The position numbers were made by a program, and so were the translations under genes. Positions 18,085 to 26,746 of a DNA stretch of 64,000 nucleotides are shown here, piece by piece (the stretch's first letter is position 1; the number at the start of each line of letters is the position of its first letter). The DNA lies in NCBI GenBank assembly GCA_002704915.1, contig PAIP01000020.1:1-64000 (forward strand), read 5' to 3'. The DNA is from Parvularcula sp. (GTDB lineage Bacteria; Pseudomonadota; Alphaproteobacteria; Caulobacterales; Parvularculaceae). The notes beneath the pieces were generated by a model. The model ran no database searches. It saw nothing but the letters and a program-made list of their open reading frames with translations, and was not told the origin of the DNA.

Positions 18085-20217
18085 TCAGAAATTCACGCCA
18101 ACCTTCACGCCATATTGCCTGGGCGGTCCCGGATACCAGATATTTCCAAGATCCTGGATGCCCGCCACATACCGTTCATCAGTGAGATTAGTGCCCCAGA
18201 CATCGACATAAACGTTGTCCATGGTGAACCGCACGCCCGCATTCAACAAGGTGCGTTTGGGCAACCGGGTCTGAGGCGCATCGAATAGCGCGCCAAGCTG
18301 TTTCGCCTGATGCGAAAGGTCCGCCCGCGGCGTGACCGTGAATGAACCGAAATCGATATTGTAGGAGGCGCCTACATTCACAGCTATCTTCGGCGAGAAG
18401 GGCGTCTTCGCTCCAGAAATCGAAATCACATTATTCGGGGGCATGAGAAACGGACTTACGACATCGGGAAAGTCTCCCAGTTCGCTTTCCATAAATGACA
18501 ACGCCGCATCTATATTGAGATTTCCGAAATTCGCCTGGCCGCTCGCTTCAAAACCATAAATCTTGCTTTTGCCTTCAGCGTTTTGAAGAATGTTCTGCCC
18601 ACCCAAAGTGGGGCTGGCGAACTGCGCCTGGTAATTCGACAGAGTTTGATAATAAGCGGCCAGTTGCGTGCGTATGTGGTCGTCCATCCACGAGGATTTC
18701 AGGCCGGCCTCATAGCTGTAGACGATGGATTTGTCGAACTCCGCGCCGCCGACGATATTGAAGCCTCCAGTGATATGGGCGCGGGCGACGCTGGCGAATA
18801 AGTTGTGGGCGTCGGTCGGGGAATAAGTCAGCGTGAACTTTCCATCTACATCGGATTCATTCAGCTTCTGCATGCCGACAAAAAACGGAATTGTCGGATT
18901 GGAAAGCCCGTCGCCCAAAACAATATTTGTGTCGTTTGTGGTTATGTAATTGGTATAGCGAACGCCAAGCTCGGCTGAAACCTGATCGTTCAGCCTGTAT
19001 TTGACATCGGCGAACACAGACCACTCGTCTTCTTTTTTCTTGTAGGGCGTTTCCAAACCAAGATAGGGAAATCCGTCCTGCGAGAAGTAAAAATTGAAGC
19101 CTTCGTCCCTGTAGTCTTCGATAACCGTGTCTGTACGCTGATAGAAAACCCCCAGAACGTATGAGAGCGGCTGGTCGGCGTCATCAGGCGAAATGAGGTT
19201 GAACTCCTGCGAATACAGCGTAAACGTGCCCGCGCTTCTGAATTCATCATAAGCGGGGGATGCGCCGTTCCGGTCGAAATTATTTACGGTTTCTGTGGTT
19301 TGATAGCCGGAGACCGAGGTAATCTGCAACCCGCTATCGAATTCATAACCCATTTTTCCGACAACGCGCGCCGAGCGGTCGCGATAAATAAACCGGGCGT
19401 TCTGGACATAATCGTAAAGCGGGAAGTTGTAGCTGCTCGTCAAATTGCCGCCGAAATCGAGATCGCTGAGGTCGAGCCTCAGTTCGCTGTTGAAGCTTTC
19501 GGTCGGCTCCCACAAAACGCCCAGACGAATGCTGTCCAGATTGGGCCGGCCCGGCTCCCCGGTAAAGTTGCCGGTTAGCGATTCGCCAAGAATATCGTTG
19601 CGTTCAAAATGGCGATAGGCGACGCGAACGCCAAGCGTGTCGCTCAGCGGCGCATTCACGACGGCGGTCGCGCCAAACTGATCATAGTTTCCGTATTCGC
19701 CTTCGATCTTGCCGCTGAAACCATCGAGATCTGGCGAAGCCGTTCGGATGAAGATCGCGCCGCCGGCGGCGCTTTTGCCGACAAAGGTGCCCTGCGGACC
19801 ACGCAGCACTTCGATAGCCTCAATGTCGTAATAAGGTTCGTTCTGAAAATAGCCGGGGAAAGTCGGCACGCCGTCCCTGTACAGAACCACCCCCGACGGA
19901 AGCTCAATATCCACCGCGCTTCGTCCAATGCCGCGGATATTCAGCACATTCGCGGATCCATAATCCGCCATTGTAAGCGCGGGCGCCGCATATTGAAGCG
20001 CGTAGATGCCTTGCACGCCCTTTTCCGCGAGCTTGTCGCCCGTCAGCACGGAAGCCGAGATGGCCACATCCTGAAGACTTTCGGTGCGGCGTTGAGCGGT
20101 GACGACAATCTCATCTTCGCTATCGGTCGGCGCCGCGAAAGCGCCTCCGGAATACGCCGCGAGCGCCCCAAACGACACCGTCAGCAACGCCGGTGACAGT
20201 ACTGATCTTCTGCTCAT
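18085..20217 (-). CDS. TonB-dependent outer-membrane receptor (likely carbohydrate)
   Basis: 710 residues: signal peptide (cleavage near GAFA/APT, residue 29), TonB box DEIVVTAQR (35-43), and a plug domain with LRGPQGTFVGKSAAGGAIFI. Many amphipathic strands follow, ending in GVKVGVNF, the aromatic terminus needed for barrel insertion. It is of the small alphaproteobacterial type without an N-terminal signalling extension. GGAGG upstream supports the ATG. The gene stands at the left edge of the sugar-acid catabolic region, and the regulon palindrome (20252-20261) sits 35 bp before its start codon. It therefore probably imports the oligosaccharide or sugar acid degraded by the neighbours, which is inferred from context. 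A terminator follows the gene. Confidence 0.9.
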   Translation of the reverse strand: MSRRSVLSPALLTVSFGALAAYSGGAFAAPTDSEDEIVVTAQRRTESLQDVAISASVLTGDKLAEKGVQGIYALQYAAPALTMADYGSANVLNIRGIGRSAVDIELPSGVVLYRDGVPTFPGYFQNEPYYDIEAIEVLRGPQGTFVGKSAAGGAIFIRTASPDLDGFSGKIEGEYGNYDQFGATAVVNAPLSDTLGVRVAYRHFERNDILGESLTGNFTGEPGRPNLDSIRLGVLWEPTESFNSELRLDLSDLDFGGNLTSSYNFPLYDYVQNARFIYRDRSARVVGKMGYEFDSGLQITSVSGYQTTETVNNFDRNGASPAYDEFRSAGTFTLYSQEFNLISPDDADQPLSYVLGVFYQRTDTVIEDYRDEGFNFYFSQDGFPYLGLETPYKKKEDEWSVFADVKYRLNDQVSAELGVRYTNYITTNDTNIVLGDGLSNPTIPFFVGMQKLNESDVDGKFTLTYSPTDAHNLFASVARAHITGGFNIVGGAEFDKSIVYSYEAGLKSSWMDDHIRTQLAAYYQTLSNYQAQFASPTLGGQNILQNAEGKSKIYGFEASGQANFGNLNIDAALSFMESELGDFPDVVSPFLMPPNNVISISGAKTPFSPKIAVNVGASYNIDFGSFTVTPRADLSHQAKQLGALFDAPQTRLPKRTLLNAGVRFTMDNVYVDVWGTNLTDERYVAGIQDLGNIWYPGPPRQYGVKVGVNF

Positions 20218-20251
20218 TTTTGAGCTTCCTCCCTATTTTGCCACCCCCGAC

Positions 20252-20261
20252 TAACATGTTA
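20252..20261. promoter_or_regulatory. TAACATGTTA palindrome upstream of the TonB receptor
   Basis: A perfect 10-bp palindrome, TAACATGTTA, preceded by C, 35 bp before the receptor start and placed where a repressor would block transcription. The same word recurs in the other promoter regions up to 42.9 kb. The rest of the gap 20218-20697 is AT-rich (20340-20410) without a gene. Confidence 0.7.
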
Positions 20262-20512
20262 CATAATCTGTGGCAAGCCCATTTGTTCCGCCGCGGGCAC
20301 ACCCTCCCCACGCCTTAACCAAAACCGAAGGCAGAAAACCGCACCTCACACGATTGAGGCTGTTATATATAAATATAATAATATCAATGACTTTTATAAA
20401 TTTTGAAAACAAACGCCTCTTGCATCAACCGCAAAATTGGCCGCCAAACCCTCCGATGAGTCCTTGGGTCGCCTCGGACAGGGCGGATAGCTTTCTCAAC
20501 TTCGCAGATTGC

Positions 20513-20522
20513 TAACATGTTA
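20513..20522. promoter_or_regulatory. TAACATGTTA palindrome upstream of the enolase-superfamily pair
   Basis: A second perfect TAACATGTTA copy, again preceded by C, 175 bp before the gene at 20698 and 295 bp before the receptor. It most likely controls the forward-strand enolase-superfamily operon. Confidence 0.7.
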
Positions 20523-20697
20523 TTATGGTTGCGCGCCATCCCTTAATGGCCTATCGCGGTTCTGACGTGACGCGCCCGCCGCTCGGAGACACAATGTCAG
20601 GAACAAAAAGCTTCTAACCTTCGCGCCGGACCGTCGGCGGACCCTGGGCGCCGTCGCCGACGCGAACACCGAAAACCAACTCAAAAGCCGCCAAGTC

Positions 20698-21702
20698 ATG
20701 AAACTCACCTCCTGCAAGATTACGCCTGTTAACACCCGCATCTCGCGAATTCGCCTCTTATCGGACGCCGGCGCGGAAGGAAGCTGGGTGATTGATCATG
20801 ACTTGCACACCATGGCCGAAAGTCTTTTCTCGGCGGCGCTCGCCGGACAGGACCCGCGCGCAACAGCTTCTTTATGGCGGAACATGCTGGATCACGCCGG
20901 CGACAATTTGCAGGCGCGCATCTGCGCAGCCGCTCTCGACGTGGCGTTATGGGATTTGAAGTCGGTCAGCGGTAACGAGCCGTTGTGGAGAAAAATCGGC
21001 GGTGCGAGGAAACCTGCGAATATTCATTTCAGCATAGGCGGTTGCAAGGCCGGTTCCGGCGAGGAAGACCGACGTCTCCATGAGGCCTTATCCGCCAGCG
21101 GATTCCGCGAAGGCCGGTTAGACTCCCCTCTTGACGCCGACGATCTTGCCCTTCGCATTGAACGCCTCGCTTCGGCGCTTGCGCAAGACGCACAACCGCC
21201 TGCGCTCTACGTCAATGCACGAGAGCAAGGCGCGCTGAAAGACACGATCGCGGCAATCCGAACGCTCGAACAACGCTTCGACATCACAGGCATTGAGGCG
21301 CCCTTCCCTATGTGGGACGCCTCAGGCGTGAGAAGGATATCGGAAAACATAAGGGCGGCCGTATTTAATGATCTAAGCGCCTATGGCCGAGAAAGGCTGC
21401 TCCCGCTTTTCCGCGCGCATAGCCTGAACATCGTCCAGCTCAGCATATTCCGCGACGGCGTCAGCGGCGTGCTCGAATTGGCGGACGCAGCCTTTGGATA
21501 TGAACTGCCGGTCATCATCGCCGCCGCCCCCGGAAACATAGGCGCTCACTTCGCTGGCGCGCTCCCCTATTTCATGAGCCTCGAAATCGCGGAACTTCCA
21601 GAAGCGCAAACGCTGCCTTCCGAGATAGCGATCTCGGACGGCTGGGCGCTTCCAGGGGACGCGCCAGGCCTCGGCGTAAACTGGCCGCAGCCTTCTATAT
21701 GA
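20698..21702 (+). CDS. Degenerate enolase-superfamily protein (probable pseudoenzyme)
   Basis: 334 residues with the mandelate-racemase/muconate-lactonising fold: N-terminal capping domain and LDVALWDLKSVSGNEPLWR at 80-97. The catalytic set is broken. The KxK pair is replaced by R140 and D142 (FREGRLD). The first metal Asp is N173 (YVNAR). The second site keeps E200, but as IEAP. The third Glu is replaced in VFNDLS (224-225). The catalytic histidine region reads PVIIAAAP. Dehydratase chemistry is therefore unlikely. The frame is intact over the full length, and its intact paralogue starts 39 bp later. It may be a binding or regulatory homologue, or a gene evolving without catalytic constraint. 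The promoter holds the regulon palindrome. Confidence 0.75.
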   Translation: MKLTSCKITPVNTRISRIRLLSDAGAEGSWVIDHDLHTMAESLFSAALAGQDPRATASLWRNMLDHAGDNLQARICAAALDVALWDLKSVSGNEPLWRKIGGARKPANIHFSIGGCKAGSGEEDRRLHEALSASGFREGRLDSPLDADDLALRIERLASALAQDAQPPALYVNAREQGALKDTIAAIRTLEQRFDITGIEAPFPMWDASGVRRISENIRAAVFNDLSAYGRERLLPLFRAHSLNIVQLSIFRDGVSGVLELADAAFGYELPVIIAAAPGNIGAHFAGALPYFMSLEIAELPEAQTLPSEIAISDGWALPGDAPGLGVNWPQPSI

Positions 21703-21741
21703 CGACCGGTTGCCGCCCCATGCCTGGCAGGATTTAAACAG

Positions 21742-22908
21742 ATGAAAATTACCGGTTTCCGCAGCGAAACATATTCAATGAAAATGAACCGCGAAGTGGC
21801 TGACGCCAATCTTCCCAGCGGCGTTGAGATCATGCCCGCCTCGATTCTTTTTCTTGAAACCGATGAAAACATCACCGGCATATCGCTCGGCTATGGGGGC
21901 GGCGTAGAACATTTATTTCATCTCATAGAAGGCGAAGACCCGAGGGACGTTGTCGGCTTGTGGATCAAGATCAACGACTATCTTCATAAAGCCGGCAATG
22001 AAGGCGCAGCGACGCTTGTATTCAGCGCTATCGACATGGCGTTGTGGGACTTGAAAGCGAAAATCGCCGGCGAGCCGCTGTGGCGAACGCTCGGCGCTCG
22101 AGAAGGACGGGTTCGGGCTTACGCCAGTGGGCTGGACTACAGTCTTTCCGACGAGGACCTTTTCCGCTTTTACCGACACATGGCGGAACGAGGCGTCACA
22201 GCCGGAAAATTGAAGGTCGGCCTCGACATCGAGGCAGACATGCGCCGCATTGGGATCATGCAGGACGCGCTGAGCGTCGCCGCCGCCAAACCGGGCCTGA
22301 TGATCGATTCCAACGAATACTGGTCACCGAAACAGGCGGTGCGATACATATCCATGATCGAGGAGCGCTATGATCTGATCTGGGCGGAAGAACCCGCCCG
22401 CAGATGGGATTATGACGGACTGCGCCTGGTTTCTTCGCAAGTGCGCACGGCCGTCGCAACCGCCGAAAACCTGAAAAGCCTTTCGGATGTCTACCCGCTT
22501 ATCGCCAATGAAGCGGCGGATGTCCTGAACCTGTCAAGCAACCATTCGGGCGTCACCGGCTGCCGCCAGATCGCAAACATGGCCTATGCGCATAACATCC
22601 CCGTTTCGATGATGAATTGTCAGGCCAATTTCATGGCGCAGGTCGCCGCCGCCTTGCCGGGCCATACCATGATGGAAGTGGTGGACCCCGGCCGCGAGCA
22701 TTGCCTCAAATACGATAACCACCTCGAAGACGGCTATATTCACCTTTCCGAAGCGCCCGGCTTCGGCATAGAGGTCGATGAAACGATCCTGAAAGACCTG
22801 CAACAAAACCCGCCCAAAGGAAAAGGCGCCTTTCCGTTTCCACGGCGAGAAGGGGCTGGGCGTTACCTCGTTCCCCCTGCGCCGGGAGAAACGCCCTGGT
22901 CTTCATGA
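21742..22908 (+). CDS. Enolase-superfamily (mandelate racemase-like) acid-sugar enzyme
   Basis: 388 residues, alpha/beta-barrel enolase superfamily, acting in the cytosol on a carboxylate substrate. Visible residues are the base pair K156/K158 (GKLKVG) and metal ligands D189 (MIDSNEYW), E216 or E217 (WAEEP) and E242 (TAENL). Where mandelate-racemase-type dehydratases have histidine (as in CPH), it has SMMNCQ (290-294), so the acid on the opposite face is missing. It may use a different stereochemistry, be an epimerase, or be impaired. The first catalytic Lys cluster and a complete metal site argue for some activity. It follows the degenerate paralogue by 39 bp and is convergent, 18 bp apart, with the intact dehydratase gene. 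Confidence 0.8.
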   Translation: MKITGFRSETYSMKMNREVADANLPSGVEIMPASILFLETDENITGISLGYGGGVEHLFHLIEGEDPRDVVGLWIKINDYLHKAGNEGAATLVFSAIDMALWDLKAKIAGEPLWRTLGAREGRVRAYASGLDYSLSDEDLFRFYRHMAERGVTAGKLKVGLDIEADMRRIGIMQDALSVAAAKPGLMIDSNEYWSPKQAVRYISMIEERYDLIWAEEPARRWDYDGLRLVSSQVRTAVATAENLKSLSDVYPLIANEAADVLNLSSNHSGVTGCRQIANMAYAHNIPVSMMNCQANFMAQVAAALPGHTMMEVVDPGREHCLKYDNHLEDGYIHLSEAPGFGIEVDETILKDLQQNPPKGKGAFPFPRREGAGRYLVPPAPGETPWSS

Positions 22909-22926
22909 AGCGTCGGCCGACCCGAT

Positions 22927-24027
22927 CTAGGAAACCCGATAACGAGAGAACGCCTCTTCTGAGAAGTCCGTGGATGCGCCCGGCATTTCCGGCGACATGC
23001 AATATCCGTTTTCGAGAACCACCTGATGTTCGAATGGCCCCTTCTCCCATAGCGGGATAACCTCTAGCAGCCAGTTGTTCGGAATCGCCTTCACCAGATG
23101 CTGATGCACCTGCATGAGATCACCCGCATGAGGGCAGACTGGAAGACCGAAAGAGTCCGCAAGAGACGCAACCTGAAGCCAGGGCGTCACGCCCCCAACG
23201 CGGCAGACATCCACTTGCACCACATCAACCCCGCCGCGTTGAATGAAATCCCGAAACATGTGCGTGGAATAGACATGCTCGCCCAGCGCGATGGGCGCCG
23301 GCGAAGATTGGCGGAGTTTGACATGACCTTCGACATCGTCGGGGTGCAGCGGCTCCTCAATCCACTTCACATCGAATTCCGCAAGCCTGCGCGCCGCCTC
23401 GCAAGCCCGACGCGAATCCCACTTCTGATTGGCGTCGACCATCAGATCGATCGCGTCGCCTATTTCCGATCGCACAGCGGCGACGCGGCGCACATCATCA
23501 CGAAGATCATCCAGTCCGACCTTCATTTTAAGCGTCTTATACCCCTCCCCGACAAGCTTGGCGGCTTCGCGCCGCAGTTGATCTTCTGAATAGTTCAGCC
23601 AGCCAGCATGGGTGTTGTAGATCGCAATAGGGTCGGCGCGCGCACCGCCAAGATAGCGCCAGAGCGGCTCACCGGCCGATTTTGCGAGAATATCCCAAAG
23701 CGCGATGTCGACGGCGGCTTGCGCCATGGTTGCGGCGCCCGCCCGTCCGATCCAGTGCGCCTTTCCATAATACAGTTTGTTCCAGATCTGCCGGACATTG
23801 CGCGGATCCTCTCCGAGGAGATCCTGAATGAACAGCGTGTCGAGAACGGTCTGAAGGGTTTTTCCTCCCGCGCCCACTGTCACCGTATAGCCGCATCCGG
23901 TAATGTCATGATCGGTTTCGATCCGCAGCCCAACGAATTCGAGCTTTTCCACCGACTGCATGCTGTCGGCGATCGCGCCGCCCACAGGGGTTTCGAGAAC
24001 GAAACTCTCCGCTCCGGTAATCTTCAT
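22927..24027 (-). CDS. Enolase-superfamily acid-sugar dehydratase (aldonate dehydratase type)
   Basis: 366 residues with the full catalytic set of aldonate dehydratases: K167/K169 (LKMKVG), metal ligands D198 (VDAN), E224 (IEEP) and E250 (LGEHVY), the D273 and H300 (CPHAGD) dyad. The family removes water from C2-C3 of sugar acids to give 2-keto-3-deoxy acids. The GEH motif and N-terminus resemble arabinonate/fuconate-type enzymes, but the exact substrate is inferred. It is the last gene of a reverse operon with the NTF2-like protein, the hydratase and the aldolase. It provides the central step between the lactonase (34978) and the downstream FAH-type dehydratase and aldolase. Confidence 0.9.
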   Translation of the reverse strand: MKITGAESFVLETPVGGAIADSMQSVEKLEFVGLRIETDHDITGCGYTVTVGAGGKTLQTVLDTLFIQDLLGEDPRNVRQIWNKLYYGKAHWIGRAGAATMAQAAVDIALWDILAKSAGEPLWRYLGGARADPIAIYNTHAGWLNYSEDQLRREAAKLVGEGYKTLKMKVGLDDLRDDVRRVAAVRSEIGDAIDLMVDANQKWDSRRACEAARRLAEFDVKWIEEPLHPDDVEGHVKLRQSSPAPIALGEHVYSTHMFRDFIQRGGVDVVQVDVCRVGGVTPWLQVASLADSFGLPVCPHAGDLMQVHQHLVKAIPNNWLLEVIPLWEKGPFEHQVVLENGYCMSPEMPGASTDFSEEAFSRYRVS

Positions 24028-24093
24028 ATCCCGCCTTTCGAAGCTTCATCGAAGCGGACGGCGCGTTCAGGACCGCCGCCTTTCAACGGCCGT

Positions 24094-24561
24094 TCAGATA
24101 TCGCGCTCAATCTTCGGCGCCTCCATCGGATAACCCAGCCCTTCATAGTCGAAATCACCGATCATATGGCTTTGGACAGGCTCCGGCACGGTCGGGCACG
24201 CATAATAAGCCCGGATTTCCGTGATAAGCCCACGCTCGGAAAAGACGTACCACTCATCGCCGCGCAAGTAGACGCCGACCTTCGGCTTGAAATGCGTCCA
24301 CTCGATAACCGCTTCCCGTTTTTTTTCATCCACGATCACGCGATCGATAGTCCAGATCGACCCGAGCTTGCGCACGGCATTTACCCATCCTTCGGCGATC
24401 GCCCGGGCGCCGAAAAAGGTGCCCTGCGGCGCGCCAGCTGGGAAATAGTGATTGGCGTCGCTCTCAAAGCAGGCCATCATCTTCTCCACATCGGCTTCAT
24501 TGCATCCGTCGAAATATTCCCGAATGGTCGCTTCCAGACCCGCCGCCGAAACGTCTCTCAT
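24094..24561 (-). CDS. SnoaL/NTF2-like small enzyme or binding protein
   Basis: 155 residues with a cone-shaped NTF2-like fold: REYFDGCNEADVEKMMACFESDANHYFP, then FFGARAIAEGWVNAVRK, a strand region ending WTHFKPKVG, and a further helix-strand block. Members include ketosteroid-isomerase-like enzymes and carbohydrate-related isomerases, so function cannot be set from sequence. A GTG in-frame 15 bases earlier exists, but the ATG at 24561, with GGAAG six bases upstream, is preferred. It lies in the aldolase-hydratase-dehydratase operon and may isomerise an unsaturated sugar-derived intermediate, which is inference. Confidence 0.7.
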   Translation of the reverse strand: MRDVSAAGLEATIREYFDGCNEADVEKMMACFESDANHYFPAGAPQGTFFGARAIAEGWVNAVRKLGSIWTIDRVIVDEKKREAVIEWTHFKPKVGVYLRGDEWYVFSERGLITEIRAYYACPTVPEPVQSHMIGDFDYEGLGYPMEAPKIERDI

Positions 24562-24572
24562 ATTCACTTCCT

Positions 24573-25400
24573 TCACGCTGTCATTTTGGACTTTTCATAG
24601 GGTTCGCCAGTAACGGTAATACTGACGGCGCCCAGATGATCGATGAAACCGCGCGCGCTTGAACTTCCAGCCAGCTTGAAAGATCGCGTGCAGGTGCCGG
24701 GCAGGACGATATCGCCAGCAGCAAGCCGGCCGCCGAAGGGGGCAAGCGCATTCGCCAGCCATGCGACTCCGTTCGCCGGATGACCGAGAATAGCTTTTGT
24801 ATTGCCCGTTTCGACGATTTCTCCGTCTATCTCGAGCGTGGTTTGCAGGTTATCGAGCGGGACGGCGCGAGGATCGACCTTCTCGTCGCCGAGCACTACA
24901 AGTGCGGACGATCCATTGTCCGCGACTGTATCCTGAAGACGAATTCTCCAGTTCACGATTCTGGAATCGATAATCTCGAAACATGTCGTCACATAGGCTG
25001 TGGCGTTCATCACATCTTCAACGGTGACGCCAGGCCCCTTCAAGTCCGAAGACAGCACGAAAGCGGGTTCGACTTCGATCTGGGGAGATATCAAGGACGA
25101 CAGATCGAGCGGCGTTTCAGCGTCATGCATCATTGTGTTCAGGAGGTGGCCGTAGTCGGGCTCGTCCACGCCAAACATTTCTTGCATCGCTTTTGCGGTC
25201 AAACCGATTTTGTGACCGACAACGCGCTCTCCCGCTTCGACCCTGGCGGCGATGTTCAGCTTCTGCACTTCATAGGCGTCCTCAAGCGTGAGGGCGGGAT
25301 AGGCATCGGTTATCGGTGAAATCGGGTTTCGCAACGTCTCGGCGCGCCTTAGGTCGAGAGAGAGTTTTTGAACGACGCTGGACTCTTGTACATTCGTCAT
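24573..25400 (-). CDS. 2-keto-4-pentenoate hydratase-like enzyme (FAH superfamily)
   Basis: 275 residues, the length of MhpD/HpcG-type hydratases (260-270). Recognised features are VGHKIGLTAKAMQEMFG (61-77), the metal-binding E109 and E111 in PQIEVEP, and the later GHPANGVAWLANALAPFGGRLAAGDIVLPGT block. The reaction in this family is hydration of a 2-keto-4-enoate to a 4-hydroxy-2-keto acid, which an HpcH-type aldolase then splits. That matches the upstream neighbour. The start ATG at 25400 has AGGAA 10 nt upstream. A GTG 30 bases earlier would overlap the preceding gene. It is co-transcribed with the aldolase. Confidence 0.85.
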   Translation of the reverse strand: MTNVQESSVVQKLSLDLRRAETLRNPISPITDAYPALTLEDAYEVQKLNIAARVEAGERVVGHKIGLTAKAMQEMFGVDEPDYGHLLNTMMHDAETPLDLSSLISPQIEVEPAFVLSSDLKGPGVTVEDVMNATAYVTTCFEIIDSRIVNWRIRLQDTVADNGSSALVVLGDEKVDPRAVPLDNLQTTLEIDGEIVETGNTKAILGHPANGVAWLANALAPFGGRLAAGDIVLPGTCTRSFKLAGSSSARGFIDHLGAVSITVTGEPYEKSKMTA

Positions 25401-25419
25401 TTTTTGCTTTTTCCTGTTG

Positions 25420-26235
25420 TCAAACATCACGGCGTGCGGCGGCGACTACCTCGCGCGCTCCAGCAACGAGCATGCGGCTGTCGAAACTGACGCATTGCAA
25501 CCCGAAACCCTTGCGACGCCACAGCAGGGATTCTTCAGGATTATCGATGTAAATCCCCCCAGCCACGCCAGCGGAAAACTCCAAAGAATAATCGCCAATA
25601 GCGTCGTAGATGTCCTTGCCGCCAGGAGGCAGGTTCAAGGAAAGCGCGAGATCGTAAGGCCCGATGAAAATCGCATCGACCCCCTCCACAGCGGCGATAG
25701 CCGCGGCGCGATCCAGCGCCGACTTGCCTTCAAGTTGCACGATGACGTAAGCAGCCTCGGACAGATCGCGAAGCGGTTCATCCAGACCGTCGAACTTTTT
25801 AAGCGGCGAGAATCCGCGCGTGCCGCCCGGTGGAAAGCGTGCTGCGTCCACAATCGCTCTCGCCTGCTCAGCGCTCTCTATATGCGGCGCCATGACGCCG
25901 CTGGCGCCGATGTCGAGCACTTTTCCGATCAGACCGGCAGATGGCTCCCAAACCCGAACGATTACTGGCAACTCGCAGGCGCGCCCGGCCAGGATCAGAG
26001 ATTCCAAACGCGCAAAGCCTATCGCTGAATGTTCAAGGTCAAGCACGACAAAATCGAACCCGGCGATCGCCAGCGCTTCAACGGTTCCCGCAGCGGGGAG
26101 CTCTATCAGGAACGTTCCAAGGGCGAAGCCTTCGCGCGCTTTTTTCCGCAGCGCCGTTCCCAACAGCAGCGATCGAGAGACGGTGCGTGCATGCGGGCCG
26201 CTTGACGGCTCGTCAGTTTTGTTTCCAGCACCCAT
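25420..26235 (-). CDS. HpcH/HpaI-type class II aldolase
   Basis: 271 residues. The family signature DLEHS at 66-70 has the catalytic H69. Further on, R140 (GGTRG), the metal ligand E169 (QLEG) and D195 (IGPYDLALS) match HpaI-type 2-keto-3-deoxy acid aldolases. These cleave such acids to pyruvate plus an aldehyde. An open frame continues upstream to 26376, but the ATG at 26235 has GGGAG six bases before it and gives a normal length. The true promoter thus lies in 26236-26746, where the regulon palindrome is 151 bp upstream. First gene of a four-gene reverse operon (aldolase, hydratase, NTF2-like, dehydratase). Confidence 0.85.
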   Translation of the reverse strand: MGAGNKTDEPSSGPHARTVSRSLLLGTALRKKAREGFALGTFLIELPAAGTVEALAIAGFDFVVLDLEHSAIGFARLESLILAGRACELPVIVRVWEPSAGLIGKVLDIGASGVMAPHIESAEQARAIVDAARFPPGGTRGFSPLKKFDGLDEPLRDLSEAAYVIVQLEGKSALDRAAAIAAVEGVDAIFIGPYDLALSLNLPPGGKDIYDAIGDYSLEFSAGVAGGIYIDNPEESLLWRRKGFGLQCVSFDSRMLVAGAREVVAAARRDV

Positions 26236-26385
26236 ACCAGCTCCCTGCGCGCGCGAACCACAAAGCCTGCTGCCCCCCTCATCCGCCTGGCGCGGACGGC
26301 AAAAAGAAAACGGGCCTAAATCAGCAAACGCGACCGTGCGCAAAGAATGGCCCGCCCGCCTATCGTCGCTTAGCATTCACATAAC

Positions 26386-26395
26386 TAACATGTCA
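26386..26395. promoter_or_regulatory. TAACATGTCA regulon site upstream of the aldolase operon
   Basis: One mismatch from TAACATGTTA, preceded by C as in the perfect copies. It lies 150 bp before the aldolase start in the 511-bp divergent region 26236-26746, which has no gene of its own. Confidence 0.6.
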
Positions 26396-26650
26396 ATTAT
26401 GGTTTTGAGGTATATGACGGAAAGGCAGCCATATCAGGGAGCAGCCTTTAGATACGCGCAGTCTCAAGCGGACGATCACCACGCAAATCTTTATATTAAC
26501 CGGTGCAAAACGGTATTTTATCTAATTTTCTTAGGCGTATAGGGCCAAACGACTGGACTTTGCGCATAATCGTTTCCCTCAACCCACACCAGGCTCCGCT
26601 GGCGGCAATTTTAACCGCCACCCCTCTTGCCACCGAGTATGTTGCGAACC

Positions 26651-26660
26651 TAGTATGTTA
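26651..26660. promoter_or_regulatory. TAGTATGTTA regulon site upstream of the aldose dehydrogenase operon
   Basis: Two mismatches from the consensus, but flanked by C and G so that the 12 bases keep near-dyad symmetry (CTAGTATGTTAG). A related TATGTT half-site lies 15-20 bp before it. Located 86 bp before the forward operon's ATG. Confidence 0.5.
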
Positions 26661-26746
26661 GTTGCTGCGCATTTGCCGCGGACGGAACTTGCGCCTCGCT
26701 GCGCAACCGCCGCGACACGCGGCGCCGAACAATGACGGGACATTTA

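Noticed and set aside
25417..26028. Long frames antisense to the aldolase gene
   Set aside because: Antisense frames are common in GC-rich coding DNA with a biased third position; the aldolase on the other strand has full motifs.
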